Positions 28,077 through 37,508 are shown, counted from the stretch's first letter. The stretch: 64,000 bases of DNA from Sulfitobacter sp. CW3 (GCF_019392245.1 NZ_JAHXRL010000004.1:62001-126000), one strand, 5' to 3'. Notes: generated by a model not told the origin, from the sequence alone. Translations and numbers: made by a program.

Positions 28077-29537
28077 TTAGAGGATTTTAAAAGCCGGGTC
28101 TGAAAACGCTGGACCTGCCTCTGCCACTGGCAAAGGCCGACCGTGAACCGACTGCTTGATGCCGTGAATCCACTTTTTCGCGCGCTCATTCAACTGGAAT
28201 GATTTGGTCATCGACCGGCCACGGGTCACAAGGATGCCGATGTCTGCCCCCTCATAGCGGTAATCGCCCGGTTGAAGGATGCGCAAAAAGAACGCTTCGT
28301 TCTCGGATTCAACCGCACGGCGGTGATAATCAAAGCGGTCAAACACCACACGACCGTCTTCAAGCATCTTGTAAATACCGGTTTCAGGCGCATCGCTACA
28401 GATATCAACGCTGTCTTCGGTGTGCTTGATGACCATCTGCGACCAGCCGTCGATCATCGACGGATCAGCCCAACGATCGTTCAGCTCGGCCGTATCCAGA
28501 TTGAATTTCTTTTTCGAGAACTCAAGCAGGTGGAACAGGAACAATGGCGCATCTGCATGGGCAAAAGCGGCATGGTTGGTCATGGACGACGCGCCGGTGA
28601 TGCGCGGGTTCAATTCGCCCAACCACAGATCGCCGGTTTTCTTGTCGATCAGGAAATCGAGCTCGAAATAGCCACGATACCCTTCCTTGCGGAGCTGTTC
28701 ACCGAACTTGAACGTCAGCTCGCGGGCCTTTTGACGGACCTTGGGTGGGAAGGCTGTGGACAGAATTTCGTTGCCACACCAGCCGCCGCGATAGGGTGTC
28801 AGATCTTTGAAGCCGACCAGCTCGGTCATCAGCGGGCCAACGATTGTGCCTTCTTTGGTGGCGCAGGCTTCGATCGCGGAACCCCGGCAATCAATACGTT
28901 TCATGATCTTGATCTCGCCCTCGCCGACGATTTCGGATTCGTGACGGCGGAAATCGGCCTCGGATTTGATAAAGAACGTGGTGTGGCCACTGTCACCAAA
29001 GGCAGATTGCAGCACCAGATCGTGACCGATGCCCGCTTTGTCACAGGTCTTTTTCAGATCTTCATAGCTTTTGACCTCGGCCAGAACGTTTGGCACCGAT
29101 GGCACGCCAGCCTTGTTACCGATACGGACGGTTTCGATCTTGTTGTCCATCTTGGTGCGCAGCTTGGCCTTGGGGAACCAGACATCGGCACCCAGCTCTT
29201 TGGACAGACGTTCGGTTTCCTCATCAAACATCAGGAACACAAACTTGGGCTTGCCGCCGCGGCGCTTGATGAAATCAATCACCTCTTTGTGCTGCAACAG
29301 ATAGTTGTTGATGTCTTCGATGCTTTGGAATTCTGCGTGCGGCTGTTCGGACGGGCAGAACACGTTGGGATGCTTGCCGCCGTAACAGTCGATGTAGCAG
29401 ATATATTTAAAGTTCTTCACCCATTCATCGAGACCCAACAGGTTAAAGTTGGTGGCCGAAATGAAATAGATCGGGTCTTCGTTACGGTGAAAGAACCGGC
29501 GGATTTCCGAGATATTCTTGAGAACAGTCGTGGTCAT
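28077..29537 (-). CDS. ATP-grasp carboxylate-amine ligase
   Basis: This 486-residue protein is often labelled biotin carboxylase, but it lacks a biotin carboxyl carrier or carboxyltransferase partner here. The ATP-grasp core is clear: KAKLRTKMDNKIETVRIGN for the first ATP contacts, LQSAFGDSGHTTFFIKS as the Gly-rich loop, and YFELDFLIDKKTGDLWLGEL then NPRITGASSMTN as the metal-binding end. The N-terminal ~120 residues are a Rossmann-like pre-ATP-grasp domain. ATP-grasp enzymes activate a carboxylate as acyl-phosphate for attack by an amine. The flanking decarboxylase (amine maker) and C45 hydrolase suggest it joins a diamine-like product to an acid. Substrates are unknown. Confidence 0.82.
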   Translation of the reverse strand: MTTTVLKNISEIRRFFHRNEDPIYFISATNFNLLGLDEWVKNFKYICYIDCYGGKHPNVFCPSEQPHAEFQSIEDINNYLLQHKEVIDFIKRRGGKPKFVFLMFDEETERLSKELGADVWFPKAKLRTKMDNKIETVRIGNKAGVPSVPNVLAEVKSYEDLKKTCDKAGIGHDLVLQSAFGDSGHTTFFIKSEADFRRHESEIVGEGEIKIMKRIDCRGSAIEACATKEGTIVGPLMTELVGFKDLTPYRGGWCGNEILSTAFPPKVRQKARELTFKFGEQLRKEGYRGYFELDFLIDKKTGDLWLGELNPRITGASSMTNHAAFAHADAPLFLFHLLEFSKKKFNLDTAELNDRWADPSMIDGWSQMVIKHTEDSVDICSDAPETGIYKMLEDGRVVFDRFDYHRRAVESENEAFFLRILQPGDYRYEGADIGILVTRGRSMTKSFQLNERAKKWIHGIKQSVHGRPLPVAEAGPAFSDPAFKIL

Positions 29538-29554
29538 AGGTTTGGTTCCTTTTC

Positions 29555-32293
29555 TTATTCAGGTGAAGACGAGAGATTTTTCTTGCGCACACGTTTCAAC
29601 GCAGCATCGGTAAAGACACGCAGCCCCAGATCGGGCCGGTAGCCGTGGATTTCGCTGACATCCAAGGCGCGCATGAATGACAGGATTTCCTGGCTGACGA
29701 CCTGCCCCGGTACAAGGATCGGAAAGCCGGGTGGATAGGGGATGATAAAGCTGGCCGATACGACCGTCTCGCCCGCATCCATGGCCTCGCGCAGGGTGCC
29801 GTTAAGGTCCAGATAATCGGTGTTCTTTTCATCATAAGCGAGGAAGAACGCAGTTCGAATATCCCCTTCCGAGGTCACGTCATCGGCGCGGAATGCATCG
29901 TGAAAGCGGCTGAAGTCAGGCAGCGGCGGATAGTTTTCCATCAGGTTCGACACACGATTGTCAAACGACCGGCGTTCCATCTTGCTTGCGTCATCCAGCA
30001 GATCATCCAGCGATTTGGCGATCTCTACCAACACCTCGATCAGATAGGCAACGCTGGACCGGGTCGTGCCGATATTGGTCATGAACAACACGGTGTTGCG
30101 CGATGTTTTGTTGATCTGGATACCGTATTTATCCATCAGGATATCGGTTTTGAACGTGTCACCGTCCCAGCCCGTACCACCAACCAGAAGGGTCACACGG
30201 CTGGCATCCAGAACGAACTGGTCCTTCTCCCAGCAGTCCCACATGTCGGTCCAGCCCTGTTCCTGATCGTAATAGCTGGTGACCCCGCTTTCGCGGTATT
30301 CTTCGGGGATCATGTCGCCGGCGGTCAGCACCTTAAAGTATTTCGACAACAGCGGATGGTCGGCAATCGCACGGCGCATCGACAGGGCCGCTTCGATCTG
30401 ACGTTGGACAAATTCGAACCCTTCAAGTTCGACCTGCCGCCGCCCGACATCCAATGACGCAATGATCTGATAGTTGGGCGATGTTGACGTGTGGGTCATA
30501 TACGCTTCGTGGAAAGACTGTTCGACCTCGCCCTTAAAGTCCTGGTCGTTGACGTGCAGCATCGATCCTTGGCGCAGAGACGTTAGCGTTTTATGGGTCG
30601 ATTGCGTGGTATAGACCCGAACCCGCGACGTTGGCGGCGGGATCAACCGTGTGTTCAGCAGCGTTTCGTCATCTGCGTCTTTCAGTTTGGCCTGCTGTGC
30701 CTCGTAGGCTTCGGCATGTTTGGCCGTCTTGAACTTGTCGCGCAGGGTGTTCGCGGCATTCATGCCAGTGCGCTGGCGATAGGTCGGGTTGAAACGGGCA
30801 AAGGCAAACCATGCTTCGTCCCACAGGAAAACCAGATCAGGCTTGATCGCCAGACATTCTTCCATGACGCGTTCGACGTTATAAACCAGACCGTCAAAGG
30901 TACAGTTGGTCAACAACAGCATGCGCACCTGATCCAGCTTGCCCGCCGCCTTGAGCGTCAGCAGTTGGTGCTTGATCTCGCGCAGGGGCACGGCACCGTA
31001 CATGGAATATTCGTTCAACGGATAGCTATCAAGGTAACAGACCTGCGCGCCCGCCAGCACCATGCCGTAGTGGTGCGATTTGTGGCAATCGCGGTCGACC
31101 AACACGATGTCGCCGGGGCGCACCAGCGCTTGGACAACGATCTTGTTACAGGTGGACGTGCCGTTGGTCGCAAAGAACGTTTGCTTTGACCCAAATGCCC
31201 GCGACGCCAGTTCTTGTGCTTCTTTGATAGGGCCGTGAGGTTCCAGCAAACTGTCCAACCCGCCCGACGTGGCAGAGGTTTCAGCAAGGAAGATGTTAGG
31301 CCCGTAGAACGCGCCCATATCCTGAATCCAGTGCGACCGCGTTATTGATTTACCGCGGCTGATCGGCATCGCGTGGAAAACGCCGGTCGGCTGTTTGGAA
31401 TATTCGACAAGCGCCGTGAAAAACGGCGATTTATTGCGGGCTTGAACACCGCGCAGGATGTTCAAGTGCAGCTCCATAAAGTCTTCTTGGTTATAGAAAA
31501 CCCGACGGCAAATACCCAGATCCAGACCGGCAATGTCTTCGACTGATCGTTCGGTGACCAGATAGGCGTCCAGTTCCGGGCGCACCTTGGCGATCATCCG
31601 GCACAGCTCGGGGCCATAGTTTTCCGGCTGCAGTTTGTCGATCTCTTCCTCGCCGCCCGCACGGGCCAGATAGCGGGTCAAAATCTGTTTATCCATTTTG
31701 GATTTCAGCGTCAGACCGGGGCGCACAACGATGGCTTGGATGTTGTAGTTAAACAGCACGGCAATCAGTGCGTCTTCGATGGATTTGACGACCACCGCCT
31801 CGTAGTGAAACGGGTCTTCTGAGCGGCGCATGCGGCTGACGTTGGATTTCAGCCAGCGTTCCTGCTGTTCGCTCACATCATCAACGATCAGCACCTCGAA
31901 ATAAGGTTTCGTCAGCGCCCGTGCTTCGGGGGAGAGCATTGCCTCGTCATCATGTTCTTCGTTGTCGATGCTATCGCGTTCGAGCGGGATGGACCGACGG
32001 CGATAGGCCCCCGTCGTCAACCCACGGGCGATGCGGTTAATGGCGAATGCCATATCTTCAAAGTTGTCGTGGTTCAGCATCCGCTGCAAATGTTCGAACG
32101 CAGATACGCCCGGAAACGCCCAATAGGGCTCGATCAGCGCAAGCGACGCGAACAGCTCTTGGCAGGTGGCCCGCAGCTTTTCGATCTCTGCTGGCTTTTT
32201 CTCGCGCGTCAGGGCCGTGGCCGCCCCGCGCAGTGCGCTCCACCTGTCCGACCGCAACTGAATTGCCGACGAATAGTTATTCATAGAATGCAT
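29555..32293 (-). CDS. Orn/Lys/Arg decarboxylase (long form)
   Basis: The 912-residue fold-type I PLP enzyme starts at ATG 32293, after GGAG at a normal distance. The catalytic core is typical of ornithine/lysine/arginine decarboxylases: ATNGTSTCNK, H403 in DCHKSHHYG for cofactor stacking, D492 in WDEAW, and Schiff-base K568 in TTQSTHKTLTSLRQG. A receiver-like wing domain lies near 130-200 (FEVLIVDDVSEQ). About 120 extra N-terminal helical residues make it roughly 160-200 residues longer than the E. coli enzymes. Which amino acid it uses (Arg, Lys or Orn) cannot be told by eye. It follows the nitrilase gene by 78 bp and precedes the ATP-grasp gene by 17 bp. Confidence 0.9.
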   Translation of the reverse strand: MHSMNNYSSAIQLRSDRWSALRGAATALTREKKPAEIEKLRATCQELFASLALIEPYWAFPGVSAFEHLQRMLNHDNFEDMAFAINRIARGLTTGAYRRRSIPLERDSIDNEEHDDEAMLSPEARALTKPYFEVLIVDDVSEQQERWLKSNVSRMRRSEDPFHYEAVVVKSIEDALIAVLFNYNIQAIVVRPGLTLKSKMDKQILTRYLARAGGEEEIDKLQPENYGPELCRMIAKVRPELDAYLVTERSVEDIAGLDLGICRRVFYNQEDFMELHLNILRGVQARNKSPFFTALVEYSKQPTGVFHAMPISRGKSITRSHWIQDMGAFYGPNIFLAETSATSGGLDSLLEPHGPIKEAQELASRAFGSKQTFFATNGTSTCNKIVVQALVRPGDIVLVDRDCHKSHHYGMVLAGAQVCYLDSYPLNEYSMYGAVPLREIKHQLLTLKAAGKLDQVRMLLLTNCTFDGLVYNVERVMEECLAIKPDLVFLWDEAWFAFARFNPTYRQRTGMNAANTLRDKFKTAKHAEAYEAQQAKLKDADDETLLNTRLIPPPTSRVRVYTTQSTHKTLTSLRQGSMLHVNDQDFKGEVEQSFHEAYMTHTSTSPNYQIIASLDVGRRQVELEGFEFVQRQIEAALSMRRAIADHPLLSKYFKVLTAGDMIPEEYRESGVTSYYDQEQGWTDMWDCWEKDQFVLDASRVTLLVGGTGWDGDTFKTDILMDKYGIQINKTSRNTVLFMTNIGTTRSSVAYLIEVLVEIAKSLDDLLDDASKMERRSFDNRVSNLMENYPPLPDFSRFHDAFRADDVTSEGDIRTAFFLAYDEKNTDYLDLNGTLREAMDAGETVVSASFIIPYPPGFPILVPGQVVSQEILSFMRALDVSEIHGYRPDLGLRVFTDAALKRVRKKNLSSSPE

Positions 32294-32371
32294 CAATCGT
32301 ACTCCGCTTAGGGCGTCCAGTTCTGCATCCTGTGACCCGGCCAAAGACTGGCCGGGCCAAGAAGCAAAAGC

Positions 32372-33484
32372 TTAGCCGCTGGATGTTGGACCGCTTCCGG
32401 CGGGTGCGCCGGGTTTTACGGGTGGGTTATGTGGTTCTGCGGCCGGGGCCGCAGGGGCATGTGGTGCGACAGGGGCTACAGCGATCCCTGCCGTCGGGTT
32501 TGGCAAAGGCTCGGGTGCGAAACCAGGCTGAGGCGACGCGAAACCGGGTGCGGCTTCTTGTCCTTTGAAAGCAGGCACATCGGGCACGCGTTGGGCCGGT
32601 ACATCGACATGCAGACCGGCGCGGGTGCCTTGGTGTGGCACCTCAAGCGGGCCGAGCGTGTTCAAATAGGCGTCTGTTCCGCTGCTGCGATCATACACCG
32701 AAAAATCGGTCGAACGGTCGCGGAAGGATTTCAGAACCTGACCCAAACCCTTCATGCCGGTTTCGCGCTGGCGGCGGACCATCGACAGGTCAACTTCGAT
32801 CGGGAACATGTCTTCTTGGCCTGCGGATTGGTGCAGCACCATCGATGTGGGATCAACAACCAAGGATTTGCCGACGCCGCCGGCCCCAAGACCGTTTACC
32901 GCAAAGACATAGCATTGGAATTGCGCTGCCGTTGCGCGCGCGATGGCCAGTTCTGCGTCACGGTCGGTGGTGCCCGTCAAAACCGGGTTCAACAGGACTT
33001 CGACACCCTGGCTGGTCAGTTGCCGCGTGGTTTCGGGGAACCAGATATCATAGCAAATCGACATGCCGAAACGGCCGACTTCTGGCACGTCAAACACGCA
33101 GAATTCAGTACCCGCCGCGATGCCGGATTCGTAGGGCCGGAACGGGAACATCTTGGCGTAGCGGCGAATGATCTCGCCCTCAGGGTTGATCACCACGGCC
33201 GTGTTATAAACGCGCCCGTCTTCGGGGTTTTTCAGAAACATCGATCCGGGGATCAGCCAAACGCGATGTTTGCGCGCGGCGGCCTGAAACTTCTCAAGCG
33301 CCTCGTTTTCCGGTGGCAAGGCAAAGCGATCCAGCGGGCCAAAGGGGGCCAGCTCGGAAAACAGAACCATCTGGGTCCAAGGGAAACGCGCCATCAGAAT
33401 ATCAAGTCGCTGGATCATCCCATCAACATTGGATTCCAAGGCATTGACGTACATTTGTACGCCTGCAATCGCAAAAGGTGTCAT
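32372..33484 (-). CDS. Carbon-nitrogen hydrolase (nitrilase superfamily) with a Pro/Ala-rich tail
   Basis: The 370-residue protein has the full nitrilase triad: E44 in FSELAPFG, K111 in RYAKMFPF, and C144 in SICYDIWFPE. The family hydrolyses amides, carbamoyl groups or nitriles; N-carbamoylputrescine amidase is a member that works in the agmatine route to putrescine. Residues ~275-370 form an unusual low-complexity tail rich in Pro, Ala and Gly (runs such as APVAPHAPAAPAAEP), probably disordered. It is the first gene of the five-gene operon. GGAG 9 bases before the ATG is the ribosome site. A hairpin lies in its leader. Confidence 0.87.
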   Translation of the reverse strand: MTPFAIAGVQMYVNALESNVDGMIQRLDILMARFPWTQMVLFSELAPFGPLDRFALPPENEALEKFQAAARKHRVWLIPGSMFLKNPEDGRVYNTAVVINPEGEIIRRYAKMFPFRPYESGIAAGTEFCVFDVPEVGRFGMSICYDIWFPETTRQLTSQGVEVLLNPVLTGTTDRDAELAIARATAAQFQCYVFAVNGLGAGGVGKSLVVDPTSMVLHQSAGQEDMFPIEVDLSMVRRQRETGMKGLGQVLKSFRDRSTDFSVYDRSSGTDAYLNTLGPLEVPHQGTRAGLHVDVPAQRVPDVPAFKGQEAAPGFASPQPGFAPEPLPNPTAGIAVAPVAPHAPAAPAAEPHNPPVKPGAPAGSGPTSSG

Positions 33485-33505
33485 AAGTGGTTACTCCGTC
33501 CAAAG

Positions 33506-33542
33506 GGGCGTTTCTGGCAGGACATATTCCCGCCAGAAGCCC
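33506..33542 (-). promoter_or_regulatory. Bulged hairpin in the leader of the five-gene operon
   Basis: TTCTGGC (33512-33518) pairs with GCCAGAA (33532-33538). After a 2-nt bulge the stem extends with GGGC (33506-33509) and GCCC (33539-33542), 11 bp in all with a 13-nt loop. It ends 21 bp before the nitrilase ATG, close to the ribosome site, and no T-run follows. It may be an attenuation or protein-binding element, or a weak terminator of the upstream TRAP genes. Confidence 0.45.
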
Positions 33543-33653
33543 GAATTGGACAGTCCTTACTCGGTCTGTTCAGGATACTAAACAGCTGAGGTGCTGGTCC
33601 CTCAAGCGCCACGTGCATGGCTTGTATGCGTAGCGCGCGCATTGTCCTGTTTC

Positions 33654-36422
33654 TTACCCTGTTGCCGTCTTGCGAAGGCCACGCGCATTGCGGCCTCTTT
33701 GCAGCATCACAACAAGAGCAAGCAACAATAGTGCAGGCACAAACATCCAGTATTTGCTGGGCACCGACACCGGCTTGAGAACGCGCAGGACCTCTTGATC
33801 CCAGTCCAGACCGGCAGCTGCCGCAGAGGAATCATACAGCACATCATCGATGATCATCTTGTCACCATCCATGCGTGTCACGATACCTGCTGCTTCCAGC
33901 TTCTCCTCGCCCGTGGTGCCTTCGCCCATTGGCAGCAGCGCCACGAATTCAATCGGATCACCCAGATCACCAACACCGGACACCCGCAGGCGCAAATTCT
34001 CGCCAATTGGTGTATCAGCTGCGGCTTGCACGATCTCGGCTGGTGCTTCCTCAAGATACGGTGGGAACACCATATCCATCCAGAAACCGGGCCGGAACAG
34101 CGTGAATGCGATCAACAGCAGGGCAATGGTTTCGTAGAAACGGTTTCTGGCCAAGAACCACCCTTGGGTTGCTGCCGCGAACAGCAGCATCGCAAAGGTC
34201 GCGACAATGAACACGAATATACCTTGGACCATCGTCACGTTGATCAGCAACAATTCGGTGTTGAAGATAAACAGGAACGGCAAGGCGGCGGTGCGCAAGC
34301 TGTAGAAGAATGCAACCACACCGGTTTTGATCGGATCACCGCCAGATACAGCAGCAGCGGCAAAGCTGGCCAGACCCACAGGCGGCGTCACATCAGCCAT
34401 GATGCCAAAGTAGAACACAAACAGGTGCACAGCGATCAACGGCACGATCAACCCGTTCTGCTGGCCCAAGGTCACGATGACAGGGGCAAGCAGCGCGGAC
34501 ACAACGATATAGTTCGCCGTGGTCGGCAGACCCATGCCAAGGATCAGCGACAAGATCGCCGTCAGGAACAGAATGGCAAGGATATTACCGCCCGACAGAA
34601 CCTCGACCACATCGGCCAAAGCCGAACCAACACCGGTTTGGCTGACAACGCCCACGATGATACCCGCAGTCGCCGTGGCAATGCCGATACCGATCATGTT
34701 GCGCGCACCGACGACTAAGCCGTCGATCAGATCTTTGACACCTTCAACCACGTCATTGGCGAACTGGCTTTCGCCCCGGAAAATCGCCATCAGCGGACGC
34801 TGGGTAACCAGGATGAACACCATATAGGTGGTCGCCCAGAACGCCGACAGGCCGGGGGACAGACGGTCAACCATAAGCGCCCAAACCAGCACGACGATCG
34901 GCAGGATAAAGTGCAAACCGGAACGCACCGTAGGACCAGGCATTGGCAGACGCGTGACAGGCTCGTTGGGATCGTCCAGCTTCAGCGGCTCTTCTTTGGA
35001 ACCGACGTATAGCAGGGCCGCATAAACAACCGTGAGCACAGCAAAGATGATGTAGCCTGCGCTGTTCGGGAATGCAGGGCGCAACCAGCCCATGCCATAG
35101 TAAACCGCAAAGCTAATCGCGCAGATCGCCGCGACGATAAAGGCGGTGACCAGCAGACGCTGCACAATCGGCTTGGGCGTATAGGGACGTTCAAGGCCGA
35201 CCATACCGGCCTTCAGGGCCTCAAGATGCACGATATACACCAAGGCAATGTAGGAGATTACCGCAGGCAGAAACGCATGCGTCACCACGTCAAAATAGGG
35301 AATACCCACGTATTCAACCATCAAGAACGCCGCAGCGCCCATAACAGGTGGCATGATCTGACCGTTCACCGACGAGGCAACCTCGACCGCGCCGGCCTTT
35401 TCAGAGCTGAACCCGACCTTTTTCATCAAGGGAATGGTGAATGTACCCGTGGTCACCACGTTCGCGATGGACGAACCCGAGATCAGACCCGTCATCGCAG
35501 AGGACACAACGGCAGCCTTCGCAGGTCCGCCCTTCATGTGACCCATCATGCTGAACGCCACTTGGATAAAGTAGTTGCCCGCCCCGGCCTTATCCAGCAG
35601 CGCGCCGAACAAAACGAACAGGAAAACAAACGAGGTCGAAACACCAAGCGCGATACCGAACACACCTTCGGTGGTGATCCACTGGTGGTTCACGATCTCG
35701 GACAGGCTGTTGCCCTTGTGCGCGATGATGTCGGGCATGATCGGCCCAAGCACGTTGTAGATCAGGAAAACCGAGGCGACGATCATCAAAGCCGGGCCAA
35801 GCGCGCGGCGCGTTGCCTCAAGCAGGATCATGATGCCGATAACGAAAACCACGGTATCTTGCATGTTGGGCGCACCAACACGGCCTGAAATCTCGCGGTA
35901 GTAAACGAACAAATACAGCGCTGCGGCGGCACCGACGATTGCCAGAATCCATTCCCAAACCGGCACGCGGTCTTTGGGGGAACCCAGCAGAACGGTGGCA
36001 ACAATCCCAAGGGCGACCAGCGGGATCCACCATGTTGGCGTGCCGTCTTTGGCACCGACCATAAACAGATAGGCCAGCACAATCGGCACAATCAGACCAA
36101 GGCCCAGTTGTACTTTGGTGCGGGCGGCGGGGAATGCGGTGATCCCAAGGAACAAGGCAAACGCAAGGTGGATAGACCGGGTTTCAGTGTCGTTAAACAC
36201 ACCCCAACCAACAACAAACGGAATGGGTGACGCGATCCATAGCTGGAACATCGACCACGCAAGGGCAACCATCGCGAGGAAAAAGCCAACGCCCCCCGTC
36301 GCAGACCGGCCACCTGTGTCAGAAGACGCGACAAGTTCGTCCAGCTCAGCCTGACTTAGACCCCCGCGCCCTGCGGCTTGGGCTTCGACGGCAGCGGCTT
36401 GCTGTTGATCATTGATTGACAT
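33654..36422 (-). CDS. Fused TRAP transporter permease (DctQM type) of a TAXI system
   Basis: Started at ATG 36422 with AGGGGGACTAAAC upstream, the protein is 922 residues. It combines the small and large TRAP membrane subunits: many hydrophobic spans, with TRAP-large signatures such as GGPAKAAVVSSAMTGLISGS and VNGQIMPPVMGAAAFLM. After the last large-subunit span there is a periplasmic segment (about 790-880) of the DUF3394 type with a PDZ-like stretch (LYDSSAAAAGLDWDQEVLRV), then a final span and a basic tail. Driven by ion gradient, it imports an organic acid captured by the TAXI protein encoded upstream. The cargo is unknown; glutamate and related acids are known for some TAXI systems. Confidence 0.92.
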   Translation of the reverse strand: MSINDQQQAAAVEAQAAGRGGLSQAELDELVASSDTGGRSATGGVGFFLAMVALAWSMFQLWIASPIPFVVGWGVFNDTETRSIHLAFALFLGITAFPAARTKVQLGLGLIVPIVLAYLFMVGAKDGTPTWWIPLVALGIVATVLLGSPKDRVPVWEWILAIVGAAAALYLFVYYREISGRVGAPNMQDTVVFVIGIMILLEATRRALGPALMIVASVFLIYNVLGPIMPDIIAHKGNSLSEIVNHQWITTEGVFGIALGVSTSFVFLFVLFGALLDKAGAGNYFIQVAFSMMGHMKGGPAKAAVVSSAMTGLISGSSIANVVTTGTFTIPLMKKVGFSSEKAGAVEVASSVNGQIMPPVMGAAAFLMVEYVGIPYFDVVTHAFLPAVISYIALVYIVHLEALKAGMVGLERPYTPKPIVQRLLVTAFIVAAICAISFAVYYGMGWLRPAFPNSAGYIIFAVLTVVYAALLYVGSKEEPLKLDDPNEPVTRLPMPGPTVRSGLHFILPIVVLVWALMVDRLSPGLSAFWATTYMVFILVTQRPLMAIFRGESQFANDVVEGVKDLIDGLVVGARNMIGIGIATATAGIIVGVVSQTGVGSALADVVEVLSGGNILAILFLTAILSLILGMGLPTTANYIVVSALLAPVIVTLGQQNGLIVPLIAVHLFVFYFGIMADVTPPVGLASFAAAAVSGGDPIKTGVVAFFYSLRTAALPFLFIFNTELLLINVTMVQGIFVFIVATFAMLLFAAATQGWFLARNRFYETIALLLIAFTLFRPGFWMDMVFPPYLEEAPAEIVQAAADTPIGENLRLRVSGVGDLGDPIEFVALLPMGEGTTGEEKLEAAGIVTRMDGDKMIIDDVLYDSSAAAAGLDWDQEVLRVLKPVSVPSKYWMFVPALLLLALVVMLQRGRNARGLRKTATG

Positions 36423-36490
36423 GTTTAGTCCCCCTGGCGGCCCCGTCTTAGGACGAGTGCCCATTTTTGTCTTTGGGTAGATAACTGGTG

Positions 36491-36531
36491 GGCCTTTGGG
36501 CCCGTAGAAAGCGGGGCGAACCCGCTTTCTA
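36491..36531 (-). terminator. Twin hairpin between TAXI receptor and permease genes
   Basis: TAGAAAGCGGG (36505-36515) pairs with CCCGCTTTCTA (36521-36531) around a 5-nt loop. A second small GC stem (GGGCC/GGCCC) adjoins it. It sits in the 126-bp gap after the receptor gene and lacks a long T-run. A stem here would protect receptor mRNA and reduce read-through, giving more receptor than permease. Confidence 0.65.
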
Positions 36532-36548
36532 GGTTAGCTTGGGTTAGA

Positions 36549-37508
36549 TTATTCGATCCAACCGCGCTCTTTGTAGTACTTAACAGCACCATCATGCAGA
36601 GGTGCGGACAGACCGCCCGAGATCATCTCGGCTTCGGTGAGGTTCGCAAAGGCAGGGTGGAGCTTTTTGAAGCGGTCAAAGTTGTCGAACACAGCTTTTA
36701 CAACTTCGTAAACCACAGCATCGTCAACATCCGAAGATGTCACAAATGTTGCCTTCACACCGAATGTTTTCACATCGCTGTCTGTACCTTTGTACATGCC
36801 ACCGGGAATGGTCGCATAGGCGTAGAACGGGTTGTCAGCGACCAGCTTGTCGATGGCTTCGCCTTCAACTGGAACCAGCTTGGCGTCCACGGTGGAAACC
36901 GCTTCTTGGATCGACCCGTTCGGGTGGCCCACGGTATAGATGATCGCGTCAACCTTGTTGTCGCCCAATGCGGCGGCTTGCTCGGCTGGCTTCAGTTCGG
37001 AAGCGAGCGAGAAATCACTCATGGACCAGCCTTTGGCGTCCAGAACGACTTCCATTGTGGCCAGCTGACCGGAACCGGGGTTACCGACGTTAACGCGCTT
37101 GCCTTTAAGGTCGTCAAAGCTTTCGATGCCCGCATCGGCGCGTGCAATCACAGTGAACGGTTCGGAGTGTACCGAGAATACCGCACGCTCTTTGTCGAAC
37201 TTCTCGCCCTCAAACTTTGAGGTCCCGTTATAGGCGTGGAACTGCCAGTCAGACTGGGCAACGCCCATATCCATATCACCCGCTTTGATGGCGTTGATGT
37301 TGGCGATGGAACCACCTGTCGAAGGCGCTGTACATTTCAGACCCGTTGTGGCGCTGTCACGGTTTACCAGACGGCAGATCGACTGACCCACAACAAAGTA
37401 AACGCCAGTTTGGCCGCCGGTGCCGATGGTGATAAACTTTTCTTGTGCTGTCGCCGCCGTGCCCGCGACAAGCGCGGAAGCAATGGCGATGGACTTGAAA
37501 ATTGTCAT
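36549..37508 (-). CDS. TAXI-family TRAP solute-binding protein
   Basis: The 319-residue protein begins MTIFKSIAIASALVAGTAAT and has a Sec signal peptide cleaved near TAATA-QEK. The mature N-terminus FITIGTGGQTGVYFVVGQSI is the TAXI (TRAP-associated extracytoplasmic immunogenic) hallmark. GGAGACT precedes ATG 37508. It captures the substrate in the periplasm for the fused permease encoded downstream. Confidence 0.95.
   Translation of the reverse strand: MTIFKSIAIASALVAGTAATAQEKFITIGTGGQTGVYFVVGQSICRLVNRDSATTGLKCTAPSTGGSIANINAIKAGDMDMGVAQSDWQFHAYNGTSKFEGEKFDKERAVFSVHSEPFTVIARADAGIESFDDLKGKRVNVGNPGSGQLATMEVVLDAKGWSMSDFSLASELKPAEQAAALGDNKVDAIIYTVGHPNGSIQEAVSTVDAKLVPVEGEAIDKLVADNPFYAYATIPGGMYKGTDSDVKTFGVKATFVTSSDVDDAVVYEVVKAVFDNFDRFKKLHPAFANLTEAEMISGGLSAPLHDGAVKYYKERGWIE

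Noticed and set aside
28077..29537. Biotin carboxylase
   Set aside because: The ATP-grasp core is present, but no biotin carrier or carboxyltransferase gene is near and the operon is about amines. A general carboxylate-amine ligase is the safer call.
28272..29642. 456-codon frame opposite the ATP-grasp gene
   Set aside because: Antisense shadow. The minus-strand ATP-grasp motifs are unmistakable and the plus-strand product is not protein-like in pattern.
32429..33589. 386-codon frame opposite the nitrilase gene
   Set aside because: Shadow. The nitrilase triad is on the minus strand and the operon spacing fits only that strand.
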